Below, in pieces: positions 56,484-64,000 of a stretch of DNA of 64,000 nt. The notes beneath the pieces are model-generated. The model did not search any database. It saw nothing but the letters and a program-made list of their open reading frames with translations, and was not told the DNA's origin. Position numbers and translations under genes: made by a program. The stretch comes from Pseudoalteromonas sp. Lineage in GTDB: Bacteria; Pseudomonadota; Gammaproteobacteria; Enterobacterales; Alteromonadaceae. The DNA is taken from the NCBI RefSeq assembly GCF_018402495.1, contig NZ_JAGYIU010000001.1, positions 248,001 to 312,000 on the forward strand, given 5' to 3'. Each line of letters starts with the position of its first letter. Position 1 is the first letter of the stretch.

Positions 56484-57653
56484 TTACATAATCTGTAAGC
56501 GTAAGTAGTCATATATTTTACTAAAGAAACTACCTTCTTGTATTTCTTCAAGTGTAACTAGCGGATATTGTGCAATATCTTCGCCTTCAAGCTGTAAAAA
56601 TAAAGTACCTACTTTAGTGCCTTTAGCTAAAGGTGCCTCAAGGGTATCGTCTAGCTCAAAGTTTGCTTTAAGGTTTTTATGCTGACCACGAGGAATAGTA
56701 ATAGGTGTATCTTCTAAAATTCCTAAAGAAACGTTCTCTTTATTACCCATCCAAACACGTTGCTCAGCAAAGCTATCGCCGGCTTTATACGGGGTAATTG
56801 TTTCAAAAAAGCGAAAACCGTAGTTTAGTAGTTTTTTACTTTCTACTTTACGCGCGCGCTCACTTGAGGTGCCCATTACAACGGCAATTAAACGCATATC
56901 ATTTTTAGTTGCAGAGGTAACAAGGCTGTATCCTGCTTCTGAGGTATGACCTGTTTTTATCCCATCTACATCTAGGCTTTCATCCCATAATAATGAATTG
57001 CGGTTGTACTGTTTAATACCATTAAAAGTAAATGACTTTTGTGCATAAAGTGCATATTCATCAGGGACATCACGGATAAGTGCAGTGCTTAGTGTTGCCA
57101 TGTCTCGTGGTGTTGTAAATTGATCATCACTGTCTAAACCGTGGCTATTGGCAAAACGCGAATTATCCATACCTAATTTTTTTGCATGCGCGTTCATTAA
57201 ATCGGTAAAGGCGCTTTCACTGCCTGCAATATGCTCAGCCATGGCGACACACGCATCATTACCTGATTGAATAATAATGCCATGGTTTAAGTCATCAACA
57301 CTTATTTGTTTGCCAACTTCAATAAACATTTTTGATGATTCAGGGAAGTTTTTTGCCCACGCTTTTTCACTCACAGTCACCATGTCTGTAGGCGCAATAT
57401 TACCGGATTTAATTTCTGTACCAATAACATAACTGGTCATCATTTTCGTTAAACTTGCAGGGGCTAATTTAGTGTCTGCTTCACCTTGCGCGATGACTTT
57501 TCCGGTTGTAAAGTCAACTAAAAAGTACCCTTTTGCGTTAATTTGTGGGGGCTCAGGAATAATTTGGGCAGTAGCTGAAAACACGGCGGCAGAACATAAT
57601 ATGCCGCAAACACCCGTAAGAATTTTATATTTAATAGATTTCATCATACTCAT
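56484..57653 (-). CDS. dacA: D-alanyl-D-alanine carboxypeptidase DacA (PBP5/6 type)
   Basis: A 389-residue serine carboxypeptidase. A signal peptide (LTGVCGILCSAAVFSATA) is followed by catalytic PASLTKMM (SxxK), SGNDACVAM (SxN) and KTGHTSEAGY (KTG). The C-terminal PBP5 beta domain ends in an amphipathic helix (FSKIYDYLRLQIM) that anchors it to the inner membrane. It trims D-Ala from pentapeptides. It lies 44 bp after rlpA. Confidence 0.95.
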   Translation of the reverse strand: MSMMKSIKYKILTGVCGILCSAAVFSATAQIIPEPPQINAKGYFLVDFTTGKVIAQGEADTKLAPASLTKMMTSYVIGTEIKSGNIAPTDMVTVSEKAWAKNFPESSKMFIEVGKQISVDDLNHGIIIQSGNDACVAMAEHIAGSESAFTDLMNAHAKKLGMDNSRFANSHGLDSDDQFTTPRDMATLSTALIRDVPDEYALYAQKSFTFNGIKQYNRNSLLWDESLDVDGIKTGHTSEAGYSLVTSATKNDMRLIAVVMGTSSERARKVESKKLLNYGFRFFETITPYKAGDSFAEQRVWMGNKENVSLGILEDTPITIPRGQHKNLKANFELDDTLEAPLAKGTKVGTLFLQLEGEDIAQYPLVTLEEIQEGSFFSKIYDYLRLQIM

Positions 57654-57697
57654 TTATGGTTAAAGTTAAAATTTATGCTGCACACATTCTAAGGTGC

Positions 57698-58459
57698 TTA
57701 CTGAGTGTAAAGCAAGAACGCGTTCTGAAATTGATTTTGCTTCAATGTTTTTAATACCTGTTGCGCATGTAAGGCATCTTTTATTGGCCCTAAATGCAAC
57801 CTATAAATAGCGTCTTTTTCAACGATATTGGTTGGTAAGTTATACTGATCTCGCAATGTGTTTGCTAACGCTTCTATGTTGGCTAAAGTACTGCCTGCGG
57901 CAACTTGAACGTAGGTTTTCCGTGCATGGCTGTCGGCAAGCGTAATAGCTTCTAGCTTAACCTCTGCTGTACCGTATTTGTGGTAACCAAGTTTGTATGC
58001 AGCAGCATAGGAAAGATCAATAATTCTGTCATCATGAAAGGGGCCACGATCATTAACTCGAACAATGACTGATTTACCATTTTTAATATTTGTAACACGC
58101 AAAAAACTAGGTAATGGTAAGGTTTTGTGAGCGGCCGTCATTGCGAACATGTCGTAAATTTCACCGTTAGATGTATGATAACCATGAAACTTTCGGCCAT
58201 ACCATGAGGCAATACCCGTTTCTGAATAACCTGTTTCATCGAGCATCGGGGTATAACGTTTGCCAAGCACTTCGTAGGGGCGCGTAGTACTCGCACTTTT
58301 AATAACTTGGATAACAATGGCATCTTGCATTTCTAATTCGGTCGGTGCACGAAGCGGCGCCGCATCATGGCGCATGCTGTAACGACTATTTGAACTGCTG
58401 CAAGCACTTAAAAAGAGGCTCACGAGAATAATAATTATAAGTTGTTTGTAAAGGCGCAT
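57698..58459 (-). CDS. rlpA: RlpA, septal ring lytic transglycosylase lipoprotein
   Basis: A 253-residue lipoprotein, with the lipobox in SLFLSAC. The double-psi barrel holds ASWYGRKFHGYHTSNGE, AAHKTLP and VRVNDRGPFHDDRIIDLS with the catalytic Asp/His. A C-terminal SPOR domain (about 180-253) binds denuded septal peptidoglycan. Its start overlaps the rodA stop by one base, so it is part of the mrdA-rodA-rlpA operon. Confidence 0.94.
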   Translation of the reverse strand: MRLYKQLIIIILVSLFLSACSSSNSRYSMRHDAAPLRAPTELEMQDAIVIQVIKSASTTRPYEVLGKRYTPMLDETGYSETGIASWYGRKFHGYHTSNGEIYDMFAMTAAHKTLPLPSFLRVTNIKNGKSVIVRVNDRGPFHDDRIIDLSYAAAYKLGYHKYGTAEVKLEAITLADSHARKTYVQVAAGSTLANIEALANTLRDQYNLPTNIVEKDAIYRLHLGPIKDALHAQQVLKTLKQNQFQNAFLLYTQ

Positions 58460-59565
58460 TATTTTAAGAGCATCCTTTTATCTGTGGCAATCGACATAAT
58501 AATGCCAAATGCAGCCATCAGGGTCACCATTGAGGTACCGCCATAACTAATTAATGGTAACGGTACACCTACAACAGGCAGCAAACCCGATACCATGCCA
58601 ATATTTACAAAAATATAAACAAAAAATGTGAGCGTGAGTGAGCCGGCTAATAGTTTACCAAACGCGTCTTGTGCGTTAACCGCAATATACAGTCCACGGC
58701 CAATAATAAATAAATATAAACTAAGTAAAACACACACACCAAATAAGCCAAACTCTTCACTCAGTACTGAAAAAATAAAGTCAGTATGTCGTTCAGGTAA
58801 AAATTCTAGTTGCGATTGCGTACCTTGCAGCCATCCTTTGCCTTCAATTCCGCCTGAACCAATGGCAATTTTTGATTGAATAATATGATAGCCAGAACCC
58901 AGCGGATCGCTCTCAGGATCTAAAAAGGTCAGTACTCTTTGCTTTTGATAATCGTGCATACCGTAGTGCCAAAATGGCCATGCTGCCAAAGCAACAACCG
59001 AGCTTAAAAAGCCTATTAAACGCCAACTCAAGCCAGACAAGAACAATACAAACACACCCGAGCTGGCAATTAAAATTGAGGTACCTAAATCGGGCTGTTC
59101 TTTAATAAGTAGGGTTGGCAACATAACAACGGCAAAGCCAATAATTAAATGTAGCGGACGCGGTGGTAACTGGTTACGACCAATATACCAAGCGACCATC
59201 ATAGGTACGGCTAGTTTCATTAATTCTGAGGGTTGAAAGCGGGTAATACCTAAATCTAACCAGCGTTGAGCCCCTTTAGAGCTTACACCAAATAGCAGTA
59301 CTCCTACCAGCATAAGTAGTCCAAAGCAATACATGGGAATGACTAAGCGTTTTAACGTAGCGGGTGGGATTTGCGCTAACACAAACATGCCGATAATTGC
59401 GCCTGCCATACGGGTTACATGGCGGATCACCATAGCAGAGTCTTGGCCAGAGGCACTGTACACTATAGTGATACTGCCGGCCATCATCAGTAATAAAGCA
59501 ATTAAAAGTGGCAAGTCGATATGCAGGCGCAGCCAAATAGAACGTTTATCATGTAAGGCCGTCAT
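58459..59565 (-). CDS. rodA: rod-shape SEDS glycosyltransferase RodA (MrdB)
   Basis: A 368-residue SEDS-family protein with about ten membrane helices. Conserved regions are QPSELMKLAVPM, KEQPDLGTSILI, PERHTDFIFSVLSEEFG and PLPLISYGGTSM. It polymerises glycan for cell elongation together with PBP2, whose gene overlaps it by 4 nt. Confidence 0.96.
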   Translation of the reverse strand: MTALHDKRSIWLRLHIDLPLLIALLLMMAGSITIVYSASGQDSAMVIRHVTRMAGAIIGMFVLAQIPPATLKRLVIPMYCFGLLMLVGVLLFGVSSKGAQRWLDLGITRFQPSELMKLAVPMMVAWYIGRNQLPPRPLHLIIGFAVVMLPTLLIKEQPDLGTSILIASSGVFVLFLSGLSWRLIGFLSSVVALAAWPFWHYGMHDYQKQRVLTFLDPESDPLGSGYHIIQSKIAIGSGGIEGKGWLQGTQSQLEFLPERHTDFIFSVLSEEFGLFGVCVLLSLYLFIIGRGLYIAVNAQDAFGKLLAGSLTLTFFVYIFVNIGMVSGLLPVVGVPLPLISYGGTSMVTLMAAFGIIMSIATDKRMLLK

Positions 59566-61442
59566 GGTGCTTTATCCCCTGTTGATTGAATGGGATTCGC
59601 TGCAAAATAATAATCCATTAATTGGCGCGCGATGGGAGCACCTACTGAGCTGCCCCCACCGGTATTCTCTACTACGATAGAGACGACAATTTGTGGGCTA
59701 TCAAAAGGAGCAAAACCGACGTAAATTGCGTTATCACGTTGGCGCTCTTTAAGTGCATCGGCGTCGTAACGCTCGCCTTGAGCAATACTTACTACTTGAG
59801 CTGTCCCCGTTTTACCTGCTGGGTCGTAAGTCGCTCCTTTAAACGCACGATGTGCTGTACCTGTACTCTTTTTGACTGTGTTATGCATAGCATCAATAGC
59901 GATGCGCCAGTTATCCTCATTATTGAGAACAACAGGTGGCTTTTCTTCATTATTGAGTTGGGTGATCTGGTCTTCTTTTTTAGCTACTTGCACTAAGTGA
60001 GGAGGGTGATTTATTCCTCGGTTAACTAAAATATTAGTCGCATTAGCTATTTGAATGGGGGTGGCAGTCCAATAACCTTGGCCAATTCCTACAGAAATAG
60101 TATCGCCACGCCACCAGTTTTCTTTAAAGCGTGCTTCCTTCCATTCTTTTGAGGGTAAAATAGCGGTTGTTTCTTCATGTATATCAATACCGGATAGTTC
60201 ACCAAAGCCAAAGCGGGCCATAAAGTTACTTATTTTGGTGATCCCCATGCGATACGCTACATCATAAAAATAGGTATCACATGACTCTTCAATTGCTTTG
60301 TAAACATCAACATGACCATGGCCCCAACGTCGCCAATCTCGCCACCTATGCTCTACGTTTGGTATTTGAAAAAAACCTGGATCCCACATGGTGGTTTCTT
60401 CTTGCACTATATTTTCCTCTAATGCCAAAATTGCCATATGGGGTTTAATAGTCGAGGCTGGAGCATAGCGTCCTTGAGTGGTACGATTTATAAGCGGGCG
60501 ATCTGGATTAAGCAGGGCTTTGTAGTCTTTACTACTAATACCGTGCACAAATAAATTTGGGTCATAACTAGGGTTTGAATAAAGCGCTAAAACGCCGCCA
60601 TCCTTTGCATCCAGAACCACAATAGCGCCGCGCATATCTTTAAGTGCATGTTGAGCTATTTGTTGTAAACCAATGTCGAGAGTAAGCACTAAATCGTCAC
60701 CCGGTTGCGGTGGAACCATGCTTAAGGTACGAATAATTCGACCACGGTTATTTACTTCAACCCGTTGTGAGCCTACCTTACCATGCAACATAGGCTCGTA
60801 ATATTTTTCGATACCCAGCTTGCCAATATCATGGGTCGCTCTGTAATTAGTAGCTTCATCTTGTTGCTCAAGCTTGTTTAACTCTTTTCTATTGAGCCTT
60901 GCAACATAGCCTAAAGCATGGGTTAAAGTATCACCAAACGGGTAATATCTCGCTAGGCGCGCCTCAATACTAAAGCCTGGGAACTTATGTTGGTTTACTG
61001 AAAACATCGCTACTTCGTTTTCATTTAAACGGGCTTTGAGGACTTGGCTTTTAAAACGTCGGGTATGTTTTATATCATCAAGAAAATCAGCTTGTTGTTG
61101 CTCGGTTATTTCAATAATTTCGCTGACAGACTTCAAAGAGGCAGTTAAATCATCAACCTCTTCGGGGATCACTTCAAGATTATAAACGGGTTTATTTTCG
61201 GCGAGTAAAACACCGTTACGGTCGTAAATTAAACCGCGATTGGGGGCTATGGGTATAACTTTTATACGGTTGTCGTTAGAACGAGTTTGATAATCTTGAT
61301 GATCATCAACCTGGATTTTATATAAGTTAGACAGCAATATTGCTACAAGGGCTAATATAAAAATAAAACCCACGAATGCACGCCGAGCAAATAAATTAGC
61401 TTCTGCTGAGTGGTCGCGAATGGTGGGTCTTCGTTTTAGCAT
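59562..61442 (-). CDS. mrdA: penicillin-binding protein 2 (transpeptidase MrdA)
   Basis: A 626-residue class B PBP. An N-terminal membrane anchor (FVGFIFILALVAILLSNLY) is followed by the dimerisation domain (NRGLIYDRNGVLLAENKP). The transpeptidase motifs are YAPASTIKPH (SxxK), SCDTYF (SxN-type) and KTGTAQV (KTG). It crosslinks peptidoglycan in the elongasome and overlaps rodA by 4 nt. Confidence 0.96.
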   Translation of the reverse strand: MLKRRPTIRDHSAEANLFARRAFVGFIFILALVAILLSNLYKIQVDDHQDYQTRSNDNRIKVIPIAPNRGLIYDRNGVLLAENKPVYNLEVIPEEVDDLTASLKSVSEIIEITEQQQADFLDDIKHTRRFKSQVLKARLNENEVAMFSVNQHKFPGFSIEARLARYYPFGDTLTHALGYVARLNRKELNKLEQQDEATNYRATHDIGKLGIEKYYEPMLHGKVGSQRVEVNNRGRIIRTLSMVPPQPGDDLVLTLDIGLQQIAQHALKDMRGAIVVLDAKDGGVLALYSNPSYDPNLFVHGISSKDYKALLNPDRPLINRTTQGRYAPASTIKPHMAILALEENIVQEETTMWDPGFFQIPNVEHRWRDWRRWGHGHVDVYKAIEESCDTYFYDVAYRMGITKISNFMARFGFGELSGIDIHEETTAILPSKEWKEARFKENWWRGDTISVGIGQGYWTATPIQIANATNILVNRGINHPPHLVQVAKKEDQITQLNNEEKPPVVLNNEDNWRIAIDAMHNTVKKSTGTAHRAFKGATYDPAGKTGTAQVVSIAQGERYDADALKERQRDNAIYVGFAPFDSPQIVVSIVVENTGGGSSVGAPIARQLMDYYFAANPIQSTGDKAP

Positions 61443-61451
61443 GGCAAGAAA

Positions 61452-61922
61452 CTACTCGCGATGATAAGGGTGGTTGTTATTTAAGCTCCAGCCTCTGTAG
61501 AGGCTTTCAGCAACGATAATACGTACTAAAGGGTGCGGAAGCGTTAAATTAGACAACGACCACTTTTGCTCAGAGGCAGCAATGCACTCTGGAGCTAAGC
61601 CTTCAGGTCCGCCAATTAATAAACTGACATCGCGACCATCAAGCTGCCACTTTTCCATGTTTTTCGCTAGTTGATGAGTATCCAGTGCTTTACCGGTTAC
61701 TTCTAGTGTGATAATACGATTGCCCTTAGGTATGGCGGCTAAGGTTTTTTCACCTTCAATGTGCAAAATACGCTTTATATCGGCATTTTTTCCACGTTTA
61801 CCAGCAGGGATCTCAATGAGTTCCAATGCCATATCTTTGGGAAAGCGGCGTTGATACTCTGCAAAACCTGTCTCTACCCATGCTGGCATTTTTGTACCAA
61901 CAGCAATCATTTGTATTTTCAC
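61452..61922 (-). CDS. rlmH: 23S rRNA pseudouridine1915 N3-methyltransferase RlmH
   Basis: A 156-residue SPOUT methyltransferase beginning [16 protein letters not shown] from a GTG start at 61922, as confirmed by the family N-terminus. SAM-site LLIGGPEGL and the C-terminal [18 protein letters not shown] are typical. It modifies helix 69 of the 70S ribosome. It is 9 bp upstream of mrdA. Confidence 0.95.
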   Translation of the reverse strand: MKIQMIAVGTKMPAWVETGFAEYQRRFPKDMALELIEIPAGKRGKNADIKRILHIEGEKTLAAIPKGNRIITLEVTGKALDTHQLAKNMEKWQLDGRDVSLLIGGPEGLAPECIAASEQKWSLSNLTLPHPLVRIIVAESLYRGWSLNNNHPYHRE

Positions 61923-61959
61923 GACGTTACTTCCAAGCGTTGTCTAAAATAGGGAGCAA

Positions 61960-62277
61960 TTAGCCCCAAAGCTTTTCTAGATCGTAATAGCTACGTGCTT
62001 GATCTTGCATAACGTGAACAATCACATCACCTAAATCAACGAGTGCCCATTCGCCATCGCTTTGGCCTTCATACCCTAATGGCTCTTCACCAGCGTGGCG
62101 AGCTTCTTTTGCTAAGTTATCAGCAATTGACAATACATGACGTCTTGATGTGCCTGAACATACAATCATGTAATCGGTTACGTCTGAGCTGCCAGTTACG
62201 TCAAGTTGAATCACATCACGTGCTTTCATATCGTCAATTTTGTCTAGTGCAAAAGCGAGTAGTTGTTTCGAATCCAA
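61960..62277 (-). CDS. rsfS: ribosome silencing factor RsfS
   Basis: A 105-residue protein with the family pattern LDKIDDMKARDVIQLDV, VCSGTSRRHVLSIADN and WALVDLGDVIVHVMQ. It binds uL14 and blocks subunit joining during starvation. It uses a TTG start at 62277; no upstream in-frame ATG is available. It lies 37 bp before rlmH. Confidence 0.94.
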   Translation of the reverse strand: MDSKQLLAFALDKIDDMKARDVIQLDVTGSSDVTDYMIVCSGTSRRHVLSIADNLAKEARHAGEEPLGYEGQSDGEWALVDLGDVIVHVMQDQARSYYDLEKLWG

Positions 62278-62339
62278 GGTTTTGTCTCAATTTAAAATTT
62301 AATAGCGGTTATTTTAACACGCTGAGGGGTTTATACCAA

Positions 62340-62969
62340 TCACTCTTGATAAAGCTGGTGCTGCTTAATATAGTGACTCACGGGGTCGGGTAATAGTTCA
62401 CTCTTTTTAGTACTTTTTTTAAGGGTTTGACGGATCTCGCTGGATGCGGCGTCCAGCTGTTCTCCCTCTAAAAAGTAAAGGTGTCCGGCATTTTTTTTGT
62501 TGAGCAAAGAAATATCGTTGGTCACAGCCTGCTGTTTGTAGTCTTTAAGTTCCCCCTGTACATGGCAGCTTTGACCTGGGCGTTGATACACCACTATATG
62601 GCAAAGGCGAGTTATTGTTTGCCATTGATACCACTTATCAAGATTGTTAAATGAGTCCATGCCAATTAAAAATAAAATAGGGGTATCAGGGTTTTCAGCT
62701 TTTAACTCCTGCAAACTTAATAAAGAATACGACGGGCCGCTACGTTGCAGTTCTCGTAAATCAAGCTTGAACTGCGCATAAGGTGTAATTGCGGCTTTAA
62801 GCATTGCTATACGATGCTCGGTGCTGATCCCCGGTGCCGCTTTGTGTGCGGGTATTGCACAGGGCATAAAATAGAGTGAGTGTAATTTAAAGGTCGCAAC
62901 GCATTGCTGTGCCATATTAAGGTGCCCCAAATGAACGGGGTCAAAAGTACCACCAAAAATTGCAATCAT
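62340..62969 (-). CDS. nadD: nicotinate-nucleotide adenylyltransferase NadD
   Basis: A 209-residue enzyme with GGTFDPVHLGHLNMAQ at the start (nucleotide-binding GxFDPxHxGH) and the C-terminal ASSEIRQTL motif (ISSTxIR type). It makes nicotinate adenine dinucleotide for NAD synthesis. It lies 11 bp after holA, as in many gammaproteobacteria. Confidence 0.95.
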   Translation of the reverse strand: MIAIFGGTFDPVHLGHLNMAQQCVATFKLHSLYFMPCAIPAHKAAPGISTEHRIAMLKAAITPYAQFKLDLRELQRSGPSYSLLSLQELKAENPDTPILFLIGMDSFNNLDKWYQWQTITRLCHIVVYQRPGQSCHVQGELKDYKQQAVTNDISLLNKKNAGHLYFLEGEQLDAASSEIRQTLKKSTKKSELLPDPVSHYIKQHQLYQE

Positions 62970-62980
62970 GTATTTTCCCT

Positions 62981-64000
62981 TTACTGACGGTTAGTATGGC
63001 ACGGCAGTGGAATATCGAGCGGTTGGCAAAACTTAATACAAATATGTGCCAATGCTTGATAAGGGGCAATCAATGCGCCTTGTTTGTAGCTTACATCAAA
63101 CAATGCCAGTTCACTGCTAATATTCTCTAGGGTATGAATGTTTAGCCTGTTAATGGCTGTTTGTACTGGCGCTTGTTGATTTTTCCAAATCGCTTTTTGC
63201 TTAAATAAGGCCGCTAATGACTCACCTTGCAATAACCCCTTCTGCACACTCAATAATGTATTTAGGTCTTTATTGATGGCCCATAAAATACTCACAATCT
63301 CAGTGTTATCACTGGCAAGTTTGTTAAGTACTTTTATAGCTTGAGCGGTGTGGCCGTTTAACAAGGCGTCGCTTAAATCAAAAATATCAAACTTGGCTTG
63401 GTTCAGCAGCCCCTGCATCACCAGTTGTTGCGTGATGAGTGCATTACCGTGTATTAACGCTAGTTTTTCGAGTTCTTGATAGCACGCAAGTAAGTTGCCT
63501 TCAGTGGCATTCATTAAACTGAGCTTGGCCTCGTTTTGAATATTTAGTGACAAACGTTGACACTGCTCATCGAGCCAGCGCTTTAAGTGATTTCCGCTAA
63601 GCGGGTAGCAGGGGACAAATAAACCACGCTTATCAAGTGCTTTAAACCACGCACCGCGCTGAACATCTTGACTGGCTTTGGCGCCTTTTACGATTAAGAT
63701 CGTATCAGGGTTTTCAAGCTCTACTATTTTTTTAAAGGTATTTGCGCCGGGTGTCCCCGGTTTTTGCTGGTTTAAATCAAGCTCAATAATAGTGCGTGCG
63801 CTAAACAACGACATACTTTGGTATTGCGCTATTATTTCTTGCCAATCAAAGCCCTGAGCTAAAGTGAATTTAATTACTTCATCAAAACCTTGTGCCTTTG
63901 CAGTATCGCGAATGAGCTGTACACAGTGCGCTTCTTGAAAGGGCTCTTCACCAAAGACTAAGTAAAAAGGTTTTAAGCCTTTTTTTAATTCGCTCGGTAA
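62981..64000 (-). CDS. holA: DNA polymerase III delta subunit HolA (5' end outside window)
   Basis: The frame is open for 340 codons to the right edge; only a few N-terminal residues are missing compared with the E. coli protein (343 aa). Seen are FYLVFGEEPFQEAHCVQLIR, FDWQEIIAQYQSMSLFSART, LIVKGAKAS and FDLSDALLNGHTAQAIKVLN, typical of the delta clamp-loader. It opens the beta clamp in the gamma complex. Confidence 0.94.
   Translation of the reverse strand, partial: LPSELKKGLKPFYLVFGEEPFQEAHCVQLIRDTAKAQGFDEVIKFTLAQGFDWQEIIAQYQSMSLFSARTIIELDLNQQKPGTPGANTFKKIVELENPDTILIVKGAKASQDVQRGAWFKALDKRGLFVPCYPLSGNHLKRWLDEQCQRLSLNIQNEAKLSLMNATEGNLLACYQELEKLALIHGNALITQQLVMQGLLNQAKFDIFDLSDALLNGHTAQAIKVLNKLASDNTEIVSILWAINKDLNTLLSVQKGLLQGESLAALFKQKAIWKNQQAPVQTAINRLNIHTLENISSELALFDVSYKQGALIAPYQALAHICIKFCQPLDIPLPCHTNRQ

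Overview
The window looks like a chromosomal segment of a marine gammaproteobacterium of the Alteromonadales, most likely Pseudoalteromonas. This rests on the low GC content, the housekeeping gene order holA-nadD-rsfS-rlmH-mrdA-rodA-rlpA-dacA-ybeD-lipB-lipA, the run DUF3301/DUF3549-yqcC-truC-flavodoxin, and families typical of that group (large TonB receptor, AbgT, S9 peptidase). It is inference from content; no database was searched.

Layout. (1) 1-8800 is accessory DNA. A plus-strand operon has a partial gene, a ClpB-like AAA+ ATPase and an NrdG-like radical SAM activase. A convergent minus-strand operon looks like an undescribed RiPP pathway: a 56-residue precursor ending in aromatic residues, a radical SAM/SPASM maturase, a JmjC/cupin oxygenase, a nucleotidyltransferase-fold protein and a leucine-rich-repeat protein. 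An IS3-family element follows, flanked by gene remnants. A cluster of 20-bp direct repeats lies just before the core genes resume. (2) 9300-15900: hybrid histidine kinase, a PmpA/PmpB pair with a FadL-type porin, and an MFS sugar transporter. (3) 16300-26500 is rich in DNA repair: a FAN1-type VRR-NUC nuclease fused to a DEDDh exonuclease behind a near-consensus LexA box, then the hdac-priC-tauE-dinG operon divergent from polB, with a second LexA box between dinG and polB. (4) 26900-37800: TonB receptor, methyltransferase between two repeat copies, S9 peptidase, AbgT transporter, radD and rraB. (5) 37980-47240: tamA-tamB-cyclophilin lipoprotein, queF, syd and small conserved genes. (6) 47500-54300: GNAT protein, a strong CsrB-type sRNA candidate with about 19 GGA motifs and an upstream GacA/UvrY-type palindrome, the yqcC-truC-flavodoxin operon, a sugar nucleotidyltransferase/kinase pair separated by a MITE-like repeat, and an RRM protein. 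(7) 54360-64000: lipoate synthesis, cell elongation and ribosome/NAD genes, ending inside holA.

The items most worth follow-up are the RiPP-like operon, the SOS-controlled double-nuclease fusion, the AAA+/activase operon that lacks a visible glycyl-radical partner, and the CsrB-type sRNA with its control site.
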